Positions 47,301-59,610 of a stretch of 64,000 nt of DNA are shown one piece after another. The notes below the pieces were generated by a model. It did not search any database. It saw nothing but the letters and a program-made list of their open reading frames with translations, and was not told where the DNA came from. The stretch covers positions 1 through 64,000 of the forward strand of contig JAURVB010014899.1 in assembly GCA_033002965.1 (NCBI GenBank), written 5' to 3'. The DNA is from Piper betle (taxonomy: Eukaryota > Streptophyta > Magnoliopsida > Piperales > Piperaceae). How positions within the stretch are numbered: the first letter of the stretch is position 1; every line of letters starts with the position of its first letter. The translations under genes and the position numbers were made by a program.

Positions 47301-48820
47301 TATAATAATAATATGAAACAATCATGTAAACATTCATCATATATGATACACATATAAATAAAAAATAATAATAATAAATAAATAAATAAAACTAATCATA
47401 ACATCCAATAATGCTGAATCATGTGAATATATAGCTAAACTATTATGGGTGTTTTTGAATTACAAAAAATGGTTGGGAAATAGCCGAAAATGGACCGAAA
47501 TGAGCTGAATCGAACTGAACCGAGCTGAACCAGACCAAATCGTGCTGAATAAACTCGGTATGGGTTAACCGAGAAATTGGGCTGGGTTGACTGGGTGGCA
47601 TGACCTCATTCACGACAGGCGGACTTGGACATGGTTGGGGAGCTGGTAATCACAACCGAGCAGTGGATGCGGACACGGCGGCAGATCACAAACTGGGCAA
47701 ACGGGTTGGCAAGGGCGGTGGTGCCATTGCCGGAAAACGTGATGGAAGAGCGGTGTAGATTGCCGTCCGTCGCGATCGAAAGGGGGAGGATGGGGAACGT
47801 CATGGTGGTGGCGATCGGAGGAGTCCGGCCCAAGGCTGACCGGAAATGGGCCGCATCGCCGCTGTGTGTGGCGACGTCACCGGCAGTGATCACGGCTGCA
47901 GTAGTGGACGGTGGTGGTACCAAACTGTAGATAACGGTGACCAGAAGCCATGGGAGTGGTCGGATCGGCCGGCGGTGGCTCGCCAGCATCCAAAAGAGGC
48001 CCAAACGGTGGCGGCAGTGGTGATGAACAATGATAAAAACTTTGACGCTGATGGCGATTGCGAGGCTGCCGGTGGTCATGAGTGGTACGAATAGAAAGCT
48101 GCCCGCGAGGCGGTCACAGCCATAATGAATGGGTGGCCAAAGGATAGTCAGGGTCTCACTGGCGGCAAACCAAATTAGTCGCGGCATTAAGGGGAAAATG
48201 ATCAAAATTGGTGTGGCAGTCAGAAATCAAATTGAGAATGCTAGGGTTGAGTGGAAGGCTTCGATTTTACCATGCGGCACGATCTGAGTGTTCGATAACT
48301 AAGTGGCCTAGTGGGGTTCACCTATGGGCATATATAATATACATATGGATGGAAAGTTCGTGTCAAGGTTGTTTAAAGTCGAAACTGATTCAAGTCTAAA
48401 AAGACTTTATAAGAGGGAATCGAGACAAAATTCCTAAATATGGCTCGAACCTAAAGTCAATAAAACTGGCCCCAAAGGGGCACGATCAAGTGCTCCAAAA
48501 TTTCTTTGCTGTATATAAATGAAATACCTTGAAAATCCCAAACGAGTACTAAATGCTGCAACAGCCTACAATTAGGCCTAAAATCCTGGCTAACACATAC
48601 AAACAACTTTATATACCTCTGTATACAATGATAATTCTTACTCTTATCATCTGCATGTTAGGCATATTGAGCCACTATAAGATGCTCATACAGCCATCTG
48701 ACCCTCGTACTCATATTCTTAATATTGTTCTACCTCGATCTTATTTGAATTGACTCGAGACTGCCCAAACTGGACAAAACTAAAATGGGCAAAACCCTAA
48801 GCCGAAACTAGGGTTTTACA
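41316..48820 (-). mobile_element. Large non-coding LTR element (LARD-like), copy 2
   Basis: Its order on the + strand is: truncated LTR (41316 to about 42195), a 280-bp piece of internal region (about 42196-42476, matching 43698-43975), a second LTR tail (42477-42867), internal region (42868-46045) and a complete right LTR (46046-48820, about 2.8 kb, TGTAATACC...GGGTTTTACA). The reversed primer-site-like ggctctggtacca precedes the right LTR. No gag or pol was recognised. This copy gives the intact LTR against which copy 1 is seen to be permuted. Confidence 0.65.
46046..48820 (-). repeat. Complete LTR of the LARD-like element
   Basis: It runs from TGTAATACC to GGGTTTTACA, 2775 bp. AT-rich outer parts flank a GC-rich block at about 47530-48200. 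Minus-strand frames of about 200 codons occur in this block in both copies (47606-48205 and 17417-18025) and share stretches such as VIYSLVP and TMTFPILP, but their ends differ. Confidence 0.7.
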
Positions 48821-49755
48821 ATACATCATCATGCTTGTCGACATATTTCTTTTTTTCCTCTTCTCCTGATCATTGCAAAAAAATATTAGGGACATGAATC
48901 CTAAAATGACCATAGGATTACAAATGACAAAAAATTACTTTGAGCTGACCCCTCCTTTATCTAACCTTGGAAGTATTGCACGATCATATAGGCATTGTAC
49001 ATGGACGCTAGCCACCATACATCATGCATGTACAACAATTTTATGACCCCTTTCTATGTGGTTTGATAATTTGATATATAAGTTTACATCATGGGAACCA
49101 TCTCTCACAAGAATTGTTTTAACTCAATAAATAAAATATCTATGAAAAGTTTTGCGCTCCTTCAATTCTACTCCCAAATTTGAAGGCATGACATTATAGG
49201 TTGTACATCAAGATCTATAGATGACAAAGCGCGAGGAAATAATATTAATTCGGAGGTTACCCATTACAGCAATCCATCTTTCAGTCATAAGTTAATGAAG
49301 ATACATTTATTTAGTTCTTCAATTGTGTGCTAAGGTCATTTGCTCAAGTACGAGTCTATAGTTGCTCACATTTATATGTATACTTCACGATTTTAACAAA
49401 AATGACTAGTATCCTAGTTTCAAATTCCAGAGGAAATTCATGTAAAACCAATAATTAGCATATATAGTTCCCAGATATACTAACAGCGAATAAAAACATG
49501 CAAATTGTACAAATTTCTAAAAGTAAAACCTAGCTAAAAGTAAACTCTTTCTATATACAGCAATCTTGTCCACTTTTTAACAAGAACTTAAATTTCAAAT
49601 TCTTCACCAAATGCCACTAAATACAATCTTAAATACTCAACAACTCATAATCTTGCATGCAGCTCTATAAACCCATGAAACGCAAATTCTTGACACAGAG
49701 TTAAGCCAAATTATCATGAAACAGTTCTATAACAAAACTTGTAGTACGGTGGGAA
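48821..49755 (+). promoter_or_regulatory. Upstream region of nsLTP copy G with TATA box
   Basis: This is sequence not repeated elsewhere in the window. TATAAA at 49666-49671 lies 85-90 bases before the ATG at 49756. No other gene was seen. Confidence 0.45.
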
Positions 49756-49869
49756 ATGGAGTTGAGTCGTGCATTGCTGAGGTTTTTGATATGCATTATG
49801 GTTGGGGAGATGTTACTTGCATACACCAGCTCTTGCGGCATTGATTCATGGCCTGCCCAGATGCCTACC
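49756..49869 (+). pseudogene. Signal-peptide exon of nsLTP copy G, cut off by an insertion
   Basis: The ATG opens MELSRALLRFLICIMVGEML followed by LAYTSSCG, a typical secretory signal. It is followed within 40 codons by unrelated sequence; the mature part resumes 2.2 kb downstream at 52059. It is a different subfamily from copies B-D, with a different signal peptide. A donor-like gttagt at 49870 leaves open that the gap is spliced as an intron. Confidence 0.5.
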
Positions 49870-52058
49870 GTTAGTTTGTTGTTTCTAGGTATACTTAGTC
49901 CATAAAAGGTAGTCGGTGCTATCTTAGTGGTAGAGACAATTTACAACTTATGATCGTATGTCATAGTTGTAGTGACAATTGAACATGGATGCTAGGAGGT
50001 TGTTAGAATACCTAAGAGTGTTATCAGGTTCCAAGGAGTGGAATCAAGCATTACCAAAATTCTAGATATCGAGCATAGCAAGAGATAGTGTTTAGTAACC
50101 TACAACAACTCATTGGGCACAAGGAGTGTGTAGCAAGCATTAGCTAGGGGTTTACCAAGCAAGCTATGTTCATCGGCTTTAAAATTAACCTCAAGATGTT
50201 GAGCATGGGTTATAAGTGCTGATCATGATTGAGTGTTGATAGTTAGAGTTACCGAGCACATCTAGGAGTGGTAATCGATCATGCTAAGAAGTAGGTCCCG
50301 ATAGTAGCGCAAAGGATTTGTCGGCAATGCTAGGAGCTGATTACCGAGCATGCTGAGAAATGGACTTAGGAGTAATGAGAGGAGTGATGAGCATTACCAG
50401 GAGTGTTAGACGAGTGCTAGGCAATAACCGATAGGTGGAAAGTGGAGTTCCAACATTTGATTGAGGTTTCCTAGTTGCATTAGGAATCCAAATACAAGTA
50501 GGATTACTGGTAGCAGTTGTGCGTGTGGGCTAGCTGGTAACCGTGAGATTTCTTGGTGGACTTGGACTTTGTCGACACTTCAGGGAGGAGGTCTTGAACA
50601 ACTTGAAAAAGTGTTGGATTTGAACATCGAGGTTGACTAGGAGAAAGAGTTGAGAGGGAGTCTTGATGGAGCCAGGATCAAACCCTAATCCTATTGGGAG
50701 TCGGATGTTGGGTTTGAGGTTCTTTCGCCAAGGGTCTTCCACGATCATGGAGTTCAACTAGGAATGTGTGGAACAATATGAGAGACGTTTTTCAGGTCAC
50801 GTTAGACTTGAACAGGACGTTAGGAAGAGTTAAATAAGGAGTGAACAATTTCCAATTAGCCAAGTTCGAGTTTATAGTGAAGTAGGTTGGAGGTTTTATA
50901 AATAGGCTAGATCCTTAGACATATGTAACTATCACGAGAGAGGTGATCAATTACAAGAGGTGAGGACATATTTAAGGTGACTTAGGAGAGTTCACAAGGT
51001 CTCCATTGTGAGAAGAGGGCCGAATCAAGGAAGAAGAAATAGGAGGAAGTTGTCATGGTCAATCTCTTGGTGTAAGGATTGAAACTTCAGAGTTTTAGGG
51101 ATCTTTGGAGCTTGATTAATGTACTCTTGTACACGCCTTTGTTACTCATTTGATTCATCTTTAATTGAGTTAAATTCATATATTAGTTGTTCTCATTGGA
51201 GAGTTCAATTAGGGGTATGTAGTTCTAAGGATTGCTTGTTTGGAAGGGTGATTCAGGTGAGTCCCTTTGTGAACGAGTAGCATTGGGGCTAAGCCTAGTG
51301 GGGCTGTTTATAAGGTCGAGCGAGTGCTTCAAAGGATTTGAGTACTTGTATCCCTTGTATTATTTTGTTAATATAAGGTTGAGAGTGGTTTCCGAAGATT
51401 TGTGTTTTTGCTTGTTGTTTATCGCGATTAGACAATGAACTTTACTACCGGGTCGTGGTCGAAGTTTCAACGTGACTAATTTACAAGGACTAGTTATCGG
51501 TATGAGCAAGGGAAGAGGCCAGCACAACTTAACACAAGAATTGGTGTTTGGCAAAGATTGGGTAGTGACTAAGAGGGTTGATCAAAGAAGTGTATCAAGT
51601 GTATCAAGTGTGCTTGTGTATGATTAAGCACGGTTGATCAAAGAAGGTGCAAACAGTGGTACGAGATTAATCCTAATTGAGGTTTTCTATTTGGGTGCTA
51701 ATTTTGTAAGTGTGATTAGTGTGGTATTCGGTGCGTCAAGGATCCCTTGTTATCAGTATTTTTGGTAATTGGATATCAGTAAGGGGGTTTATTGCTATTT
51801 GTAGTGTCGAGTTTTGGGACCGAACCAAGGTAACGGTATTGAGGTTTTGATTGGTTATAGTGATCAGTTAACCTTTAAGTTGTGATAGTGACTGAGTAGT
51901 AGGTGTAGTATTTGGAAGTTGCTCTTGGGTGTTTATCCTTTATTGGGTAACTTGTGGAAGGGCGAGTGTTTTCAGGGGTGAGAATACATCGAATAAGAGA
52001 GGATTCAGAATGAAAAATTTTACCCTAAAATTGACAATGTGACACCAGCCATGCAAAC
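49870..52058 (+). mobile_element. Solo-LTR-like insertion splitting nsLTP copy G
   Basis: About 2.2 kb without a recognisable gene. It holds a strong TATAAATA (50897-50904) followed by leader-like sequence, as in an LTR promoter. Its last 175 bases also precede copy F (33417-33591). Exact termini and target duplication could not be fixed. The alternative is a long intron. Confidence 0.45.
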
Positions 52059-52354
52059 CATGATTGTGAACATGTAAGGAGAGAATTGGAACCCTGTTAT
52101 GCCTACATGTGCAGTGGCGGGACTCCCTTCTGAAGTGTTGTGAAGAGCTTAGGGAGGAAGTGCAGCAGGTGGATGACGAGATCGAGTATTTGGAATTTTA
52201 TTGTTGTGTGAGGCATATATATGAATTCCTCTACTCTCCCAACCATGTTCCTCGTCCTCACCCAGCAAGAAGATTGCAGACTCTTCTTCAACAATGTGGC
52301 ATAGACCCCCCTGCAAGAATCCTTGGTCCACCTTATCTCAACTGCAGAGTATAA
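52059..52354 (+). pseudogene. nsLTP-like gene body, frameshifted (copy G)
   Basis: HDCEHVRRELEPCYAYM...GGTPF runs into a TGA caused by a small deletion just before the CC pair. The next frame gives KCCEELREEVQQVDDEIEYL, FYCC, a linker YSPNHVPRPHPARR without a proline run, QQCGIDPPARI and LNC, so all eight mature cysteines exist in two frames. With copy F it forms a second subfamily. A 1.5-kb intron to an acceptor at about 53842 is possible but unsupported. Confidence 0.7.
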
Positions 52355-53690
52355 ATATTCTCAAAGCTTCAATTTTTTTCTTCCATTAATTGTTTTATTG
52401 ATGTCAGCGTGTTATATAATGATAATTTAGTGTACATGACTTTATATTAAATATAGACAGCTTTATATAGAAGCAATACGCATGGAGATCGATGTGCCTT
52501 ATCATGCAACCCCACGTGCGAAGGATACGATTATCCATTTGTGAAAAGGTGTTATTAAAACTACTAAAATGTACTGTACAGAGGGCGCCCATGAAATTAT
52601 AATATAATTTCCAACGCTTATGTTCTTTCGGCAATTATTTGGAATAGTTACAAAATATGCAATATGCACTTCGAAAGTATTTGATTCAACAATTATATTA
52701 ATTTAACAAGATGTCGTGCCATATTGACTTAACAAGATGTTGCGCCGAGCATGATTTAGATAAATTTTAATTTTATAGACAAATTTTAATTGAATAATGA
52801 GATAGACTATATAATAATATAATATCTTAGTTATAAATTGTGATTGACTTTGACTTTAAATATCGATCCTTATTAAATGAGAAGATATATTGTAAAAATT
52901 AATTTGATGTTTTATTTTTCATTTTTTGTTGCATTTTCATTGGTTAAATCTTCTATTTATTATCAGAGGCCAACATTGTGTTCCCTTTTTATTAATAAGA
53001 GTAGATTGATTAAAATAAATTTGTTGTGCATAAATTGATGCGGATTTCATTTTTTATAATGAAGAATTGGTTGATCAGTTGTACAGGTATTCATGTTATA
53101 AAACTTGCATGGCCATGGGAAAGATCTTGCCGTGAGCAAATAGGGCAATGGTTTGCATGTCTACATGTCCATATCATATTATGTCATGCCATGCAGCATT
53201 AATTGTCTCATAAATTTTTATGGGACTATAGTAGAATTTTGATCAAGTTTATGGAAGGTGCTTCTCCTCCAAGCTCCGCAACCAATTCCTTGCCCTTGGA
53301 AGGCTTGGAACTCTACTTTGCTGGTGCCATCTTGAGGGCAAACTTCCTAGAAGAGAGGGGATGAAGATCAACAGCAAGAAGGATGGAAAAAGGTTGGAAA
53401 AGGGCTGCAATTTCAGCAACCAAAGGAGGAGAACAAGGACACCATTGTTCCTTGGGTTCCAAGAAAGGAGGGAAGGGGTGCAACAATCTCCAAAAGGGTG
53501 AATTTGATTTTCAAAACAAAAGTTGTTACACAATTCTTTTACAGCCCCCTTTTGTAGGCATCTTCCCTAGTGAAATGACCCAAACGCCCCTACCCAATTA
53601 CCCCTACTAACAACCCTACTCATCTACTAACAATATTCATAACAGTTTGCCACGATCAAAAATAAAAAAATTAAGTATCACTGGGCTAGT

Positions 53691-53736
<46 letters not shown>

Positions 53737-56732
53737 ATAGATTAAGGCAATAATCTTTTTCCAACACAGGTAATTACACCGAGAGTAGGTAAACTTAGTG
53801 TCCAAAACTAATTACTGATGCACCATTGATAATTTGCTTTGCAGGCAGTAATTGTAACTGCACGATGATCAAATATGGCCGAGAATTGGGAGCCAAATAA
53901 GTTCTGGAGGTCATGGCTTCTCTGAAAAGAAACTTGAATAAAGAATGGACCTTTGGTCTTAGCTGTGCAGTACAATCTCAATATCAATGTCACTATACAT
54001 GCTTGTTACATTAAAATAAATAAATAACACGACGCTTGTGTTACGTTAAACATGCAGGCGATGCATAATATATGGAATACCTTACGATCATTGATGTAAA
54101 TTTTATGCGATTACTAGTTATTTAGATTTGGTTCTATTAGAAGGAAAAAATTATAAAACCTATAAGTAATAATTCATGGAATAAGTATTATTCTTTCAAA
54201 AAAATTTTTCCCATGTTTTAAGTATTTTTTATACTTATGAGAGATGCTCATAAGGCTTTCACCAACTAAGTGCATGGTCCTCCTTGGAAATTGCACCTAA
54301 ATTTTTTTTTATAAAAGCCACAGAATTATGAGAAAAAAATTTTTGTGATGAGATTTTCAATTACAATTAACTAATTCAAATTTACATCATAACTAACTTG
54401 TGTAAATTATAACTAAATAAAATTCATACATTATACATCTATTTCATTTTATTTTCAAGGCCAACCAATGCTTTTATTCTTCGAATTAAGACAACTTAAA
54501 GATTCCAAAATGGGTGCTGACCAATATAACTAAATAAATAAATTACTGGGAGAAAATAATTTATTATTCTAAAAATACTGCAAAACTCAATCAAAATAAA
54601 GCAAATAATATAATCAGTGTTTTATTTCAGCTATGACTTTACTCTCTAGATGATTTTAATGATAAAAAAAGAAGTACAAAACTTAAAGTAAGGGACGTTC
54701 ATCAATAAAAGATAGTCAGTCACATAATATATTACATGTATATTCTATGAAATATATATACTATATAAATTATAATAATTATATTCAAATATTTAAACTT
54801 GAGAAATCTTATATAATAAATTAAATATACATGTAAAAGATAGTTTTCGAAAGATTCTAACAACATAAGGAGATATAGTTTTGTGTCGATCATAAACTGC
54901 CAGGATGTAAAAAACACTTAGGCTCGAGTTGGGTGAATGGTTAACTATAAAATTTGTGGGGTGAATCACACGGCTAAGTGGGTCGTTGGCCTTATTAGAA
55001 ACCATGTAACTCCCCTTAGCAAAAGTTTTGTTAACTTTATATCAAGTTTATGTTGTAAAGATAACCTCCATATATAGGAATAAAAGTTTTTGTTGTGTAG
55101 CCTTCATCATCCACCCTCTATAAATATGGATTTAAGATAGACATTGATAAATCTCACAAGTCAAATTAAGCTCTCTTTACTCCATCTTTCTACTTTCTTT
55201 GCTTTATTTTCACGTGATCGTTTTTCCACTAGAAGAGATTGCCAAACATAGGATTGAGTACATATAATTTGTATGAATATAATTAAGGTTAATTTGTACA
55301 TGCGTCGGCCAAAGCCTATTAATTAAGCAAAACATGCGGTATAGTAGGTATTGGAATTCAAAATTCATTATCTAAGGAATGCGTGTAGTTCGATACATAC
55401 CCAAAAGCTAGAGTTGGATGCCAATATAAATCTATTATCTACAATACAGGTAATATTCATCATCATGAATAGTAATTGTCTGGTAGGACAACCATTTTAT
55501 TATAAAGATGTAAATTCATATTTACTTATATTAACCTTAATTAATTTTTCATTAAAATTATACATACTTAGTAGTTTTCTTGCTAACATGGAATTGTCTC
55601 TCGACAAAAATCTTGCATTGCCACTTGGGCTATGTCATTTCATTAATGCTTCAACAAAATTAAAAGTACACAAAAATCATATATATATATATATATTTTA
55701 TGAGTGAATAAAAATATTTATTTTCTAACTAAGAAATTGCAACTAGTGGTAAAATGATCTAATTTTAGAGATCAAACTCCACGTAGATACTTCCAAGTGG
55801 CCTCACGAAGTGGGAAAAGATTTTCTAGCGCCCCTAAAAATATTTAGTCAGAGTTATTTTATAAAAAAAAATAACTCATTTTCAAAGTATAATGCAAGTA
55901 ATTAATTAAACATGATGGGTCTAAATCATCTCTTAAAAATATTTAACTAAAGTTGAAGATTTATATACGACCCCTACTAATAAATTAGATTTCATCCCTC
56001 TAGGTATTGAAGGAGGGAATACATTGGCAGATCTTATATTCCAAAAAGCTTTGATAATTGCATCCGTGTAATTTCAACACTCACAGCTTAATCCATGTAC
56101 GGTCTAACCAACTATATACGGAACCATATTGACTTTGATACATCCATTCAATACGGGCCCAGGGGAACAGGGCACACTTAATGCGAGACAAGCAAAAAGT
56201 CTCCCTAAGTTTTAAGCCATTTTCTGTTGTCTGCTAATTCAAGGCCCATTAGACGTTCTACCTACATATAGACCAAAAGCATAAACGAAATAATTTTTTA
56301 GGTGGCAACTAACTGCTACAGTAACCAATACAGAGTCAGAAATTACATTTATTTAGTTCATCAATGGCCTGCTTAATGATCTTTAGTTCAAGTACAAGTT
56401 TTGTTACAGAATTTACCCCTATATGTACACATTTTCAAGGACTTCACTTTTTAACCAATTAAGAAAGTTTGGTTAGCTTTAATTTTGGAAGAAAATGCTA
56501 CAAGGACCATGAGGAGGGTACAAATATATGTATATATAATATTATCTACAGCTAGCATATTAATTAAATACTTAAACTGTACCTATACAATTTATAAGAA
56601 GGATACTCACCACCGAAAGTAAACCCGTTTGGTTACATAAAGCTGGTCCACTTTAAGCAATGAATGTAAATGAGAAAATATCTCATCAAATGCCACTAAA
56701 TGTGAACTTAATGCACAAGCTGATCTTGCAAC
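52355..56732 (+). repeat. Duplicated spacer between copies G and D
   Basis: It matches 33884-37792 and, from about 55372, also 18198-20116. No gene was seen. It contains (TA)n runs at about 53695-53731 and 55680-55697 and a 0.4-kb insertion at about 53250-53655 that the 34.7 kb counterpart lacks. Confidence 0.6.
53250..53655. other. 0.4-kb insertion absent from the paired block
   Basis: Flanking sequence gaattttgatc(a/t)agttta...aaattaagtatcactggg is continuous at about 34705-34760 but split here. The insert contains opposing short frames (53249-53533 minus, 53383-53610 plus) with no recognised domain, and no clear inverted termini. It may be a retroelement or gene fragment. Confidence 0.5.
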
Positions 56733-56740
56733 TATATAAA
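56733..56740 (+). promoter_or_regulatory. TATA box of nsLTP copy D
   Basis: TATATAAA lies 71-78 bases before the ATG, in a 600-base upstream region shared with copy B. Confidence 0.7.
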
Positions 56741-56810
56741 GCTCGACATATGCAGCTGCTAGACACACAGTTTAACCACTCATAATCCATTTGTTATCAC
56801 AAAAGAGAAA

Positions 56811-57465
56811 ATGGTGGCAAGCAGGGGTATTCATAGGGTTGCAAGCATCATATTATGTGTGATTTTGCTTGCATGCAGCTGCTACGGAAATTTCGACTGT
56901 GAACATGTCAGGGATGAATTGAAGCCATGCTATAAGTACATGCAGTACGGAGGATATCCTTCTGAAAAGTGTTGTGAAGAGCTTAAAGAGGAAGTGAAGC
57001 ATTTCGACCACAACTACAAAGATTATGAGTACTTCTATTGTTGTATGAAACAAATGTATGAATCCTTCCCGCCTCCCCCACCTCCCCCACCTCCCCCGCC
57101 TCCCCCACCTCCGGCGGAAAGAATGGAAGATCTTCTAAAGAAATGTGGCATAAAACCTCCTTACAAGATCCCCGGCCCGCCCTATCCAAAGTGCTACTAG
57201 TAATACTCTTAACTTCAATCTTTCTCCTGTCTTTATTTTTATCTCTTGTAAAACATTTTGCTTGCCCATGCATTATTTCTCATCATTATCTTGGATTCTT
57301 GGATAATATATATATTATGCATGTTAGGAAAAAAACATCAACCCCTCGCATGATAAACCATATATATAATTTCACTCTTTCCTCGGCCAGCATTACTATA
57401 CCGTTCCAGAAACATGCATATAATCCTAAGTGTGATTTTGTAATTTGTTTTGCAGTGAAGACTAA
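56811..57465 (+). CDS. Intact nsLTP-like secreted protein with poly-proline loop (copy D)
   Basis: The frame from ATG 56811 gives a signal peptide (about residues 1-26, ...ILCVILLACSCYG) and a mature part with eight cysteines at 30, 40, 54, 55, 77, 78, 112 and 128. Spacing C-X9-C-X13-CC-X21-CC-X33-C-X15-C, the GG.P turn and the CGI.PPYKI segment match type I non-specific lipid transfer proteins, small secreted proteins that carry lipids in a four-helix fold. Two departures: the usual C-x-C is an adjacent CC, and the loop before cysteine 7 carries 15 prolines (87-101). Unspliced, the frame stops at 57200. A donor at 57200 and acceptor ending 57455 would add three residues and stop at 57463-57465, the usual nsLTP intron position. 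TATA and AATAAA are both in place. Lipid binding is inferred. Confidence 0.8.
57200..57455 (+). other. Proposed intron of nsLTP copy D
   Basis: gtaatactct opens it and ttgttttgcag closes it, 256 bases. The donor is kept in copies B, C and E although the two bases before it differ (ta, ta, tc, aa). In copies B, C and D the acceptor puts a TAA in frame three codons later. Type I nsLTP genes usually have one intron just after the eighth cysteine. Confidence 0.6.
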
Positions 57466-57598
57466 TACAGTATTGGTCGGTGATGGAGGATTTCATGAAG
57501 AAGGGGAGCCTACACTTTGCCCCTTACCTTATATAATAAGCAGTGGACCTCCTATATAACACCAGTAAATAATGCCAAGCGTTGCTTGCAATACTATG

Positions 57599-57604
57599 AA
57601 TAAA
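57599..57604 (+). terminator. Polyadenylation signal of nsLTP copy D
   Basis: AATAAA lies about 135 bases after the proposed stop; copy B has the same arrangement. Confidence 0.55.
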
Positions 57605-59610
57605 TGAAAATAATGCTTCTTTGAATAAAATATCCTAGCAAATCTTTCGTTTCAGCCTGTCGAATTTGTTTTCAAAGTACTGCTTTACACATATCATTTG
57701 TGCATGGCAAAATCATATTGGTCGCGCAATTATAATTTGACTACAAGGCATTAGCGATGATAAAATACATCCCTTATATTAATGAAATTTAACCGACAAA
57801 GACAACAAATGCACGCAATTTAACCGACAAAGGAGCGAGCATATATATTGAATAAACACACAAAATGAAAATTGGTTGGCGATCAACTACATCCCCAATA
57901 TTGATCAGACAGCTGCAGAAGATTGCATTACATGCCTTTTGTTGACGGGACAAAAGGCATGAAATTGTACTCACAAATTCAACAGTAGCTGAAAACAGTT
58001 AACGCCGGCTAGCATTAAATTATGACTAAACGGTTTACAAGGCCATTTTGAAGAGTTAGAATCGGTTCTCAGCTTAACTCGGCCGAGTTTCATACTGATT
58101 TATCCCATTCTATTTGAATAAGCATTTTTAATAGGGAAACTTCGGAACCTAGTTGACTCATCCAAGTTAGACCGGTTCAGACCAAGTAAAATTTGTTGGA
58201 GTCAAATTTTCAAAATGTCTAATTTTTCTTTTTGTCCGCTATTATTCTCACTGGGCTAGATGACGTGGCTGCACAACTTATTTGGGGAAAAATCTAATCA
58301 CACAAATAAATTTTCATGAAATAATGAGATAGACTCTAATTAAATTAGAAGATAAATAATTCAAATTTTATAAATAAATTCTAATAGAATAAAGAGATAA
58401 ACTCCTGCTTTTAAACATTGAATCTTATTAAATGAGAAGATAAATTATAATTATATGATTTTGTTTGTTGCATTTTGATTAATCTAATATACTACTTTTC
58501 ATCATAGCAAGACTTAGAGTTGCCTTTTTATTTGCGCCATGCCTTACACTTAATTCTTTTCCTTATAAAAATATACTATCCATGCCCGCCCTCTTGGAAA
58601 CCAGGTCGATATTCCAAACAATTCTCATTTAGCGCCAAATTTTGAAAATTGAATTTTACGACACTATTCAGTTAAAGACAAAAATACGGAATAAAGATGT
58701 ATAATTCAGTGTACCTGAAAATTTAAGTTTAGTTGATAAGATGTCATTTTTCTACCTTCTATCTACCTTCTATAAATTAAAATTTACTCTCATTAGCAAC
58801 GTACATAACTAGAACTATAATATTTTTTCCTCAATATATGTCAACTTGATTACTTCGGATATAGACATACAAGGCAGGGTTGGGCACAAGCCAAGCTAGC
58901 TGGAGAGTTTTTATGATTCGGCTCGGGCTCAACTCGAACTCGATCAATTTTAAACTCGACTTGAAACTCGATATTAAAAAGTCGACTCCACTTGATTATG
59001 ATCGAGTTAGTTTCGAGTTATATCAAACTCGAATCGATTCAACTTGAAAAAAACTCGATTCGACTTAAAAATTGGCTCGAACCAACATGACATCTAATAT
59101 AAACCGTTAATATATTTTTATTTTAACAATATATGGACAATATAACACTTAAAATAATAATTTGGTATAAAACAATTAAGATGAAATAATCTAATAGTTA
59201 TTATATGGCCATCAATTAAGGAGAATACCACTTACCTTCTTATAATAAAAACTAATTAAAATGCATTACACGTTTAAATAAAATATTAATAATGTTGGAC
59301 AGTGATATTCCTGCAATTTCATTAACCAAATTAGAGTTTTTAAATATCTTATATTAAAGGGAGCAAAATCGATCTTCAGGTTTATAATGATGAAACTCGA
59401 ATAGAAATGATGATCGACTCAAAACTCAAACAAGCTCGACTCCAAACTCAGACTAAAAGAACTTGACTTGAATCATACATCTCGAAACTTAATTAGTTTG
59501 TCAAACGAGCTGAGCTTGGATGTTCTTGAAGCACAACAAAGTTTACAAATTATAATTATCCCTATCACTTCTATTTGCCAAGCTAGTACACAATTAACAA
59601 TACTCCACAA
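57605..59610 (+). repeat. Spacer of the duplicated block (second copy)
   Basis: It is nearly identical to 20991-22936. It differs by about 60 extra bases near 58260-58325 and carries the decayed cgag-rich repeat at about 58875-59515. No gene was seen. Confidence 0.65.
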
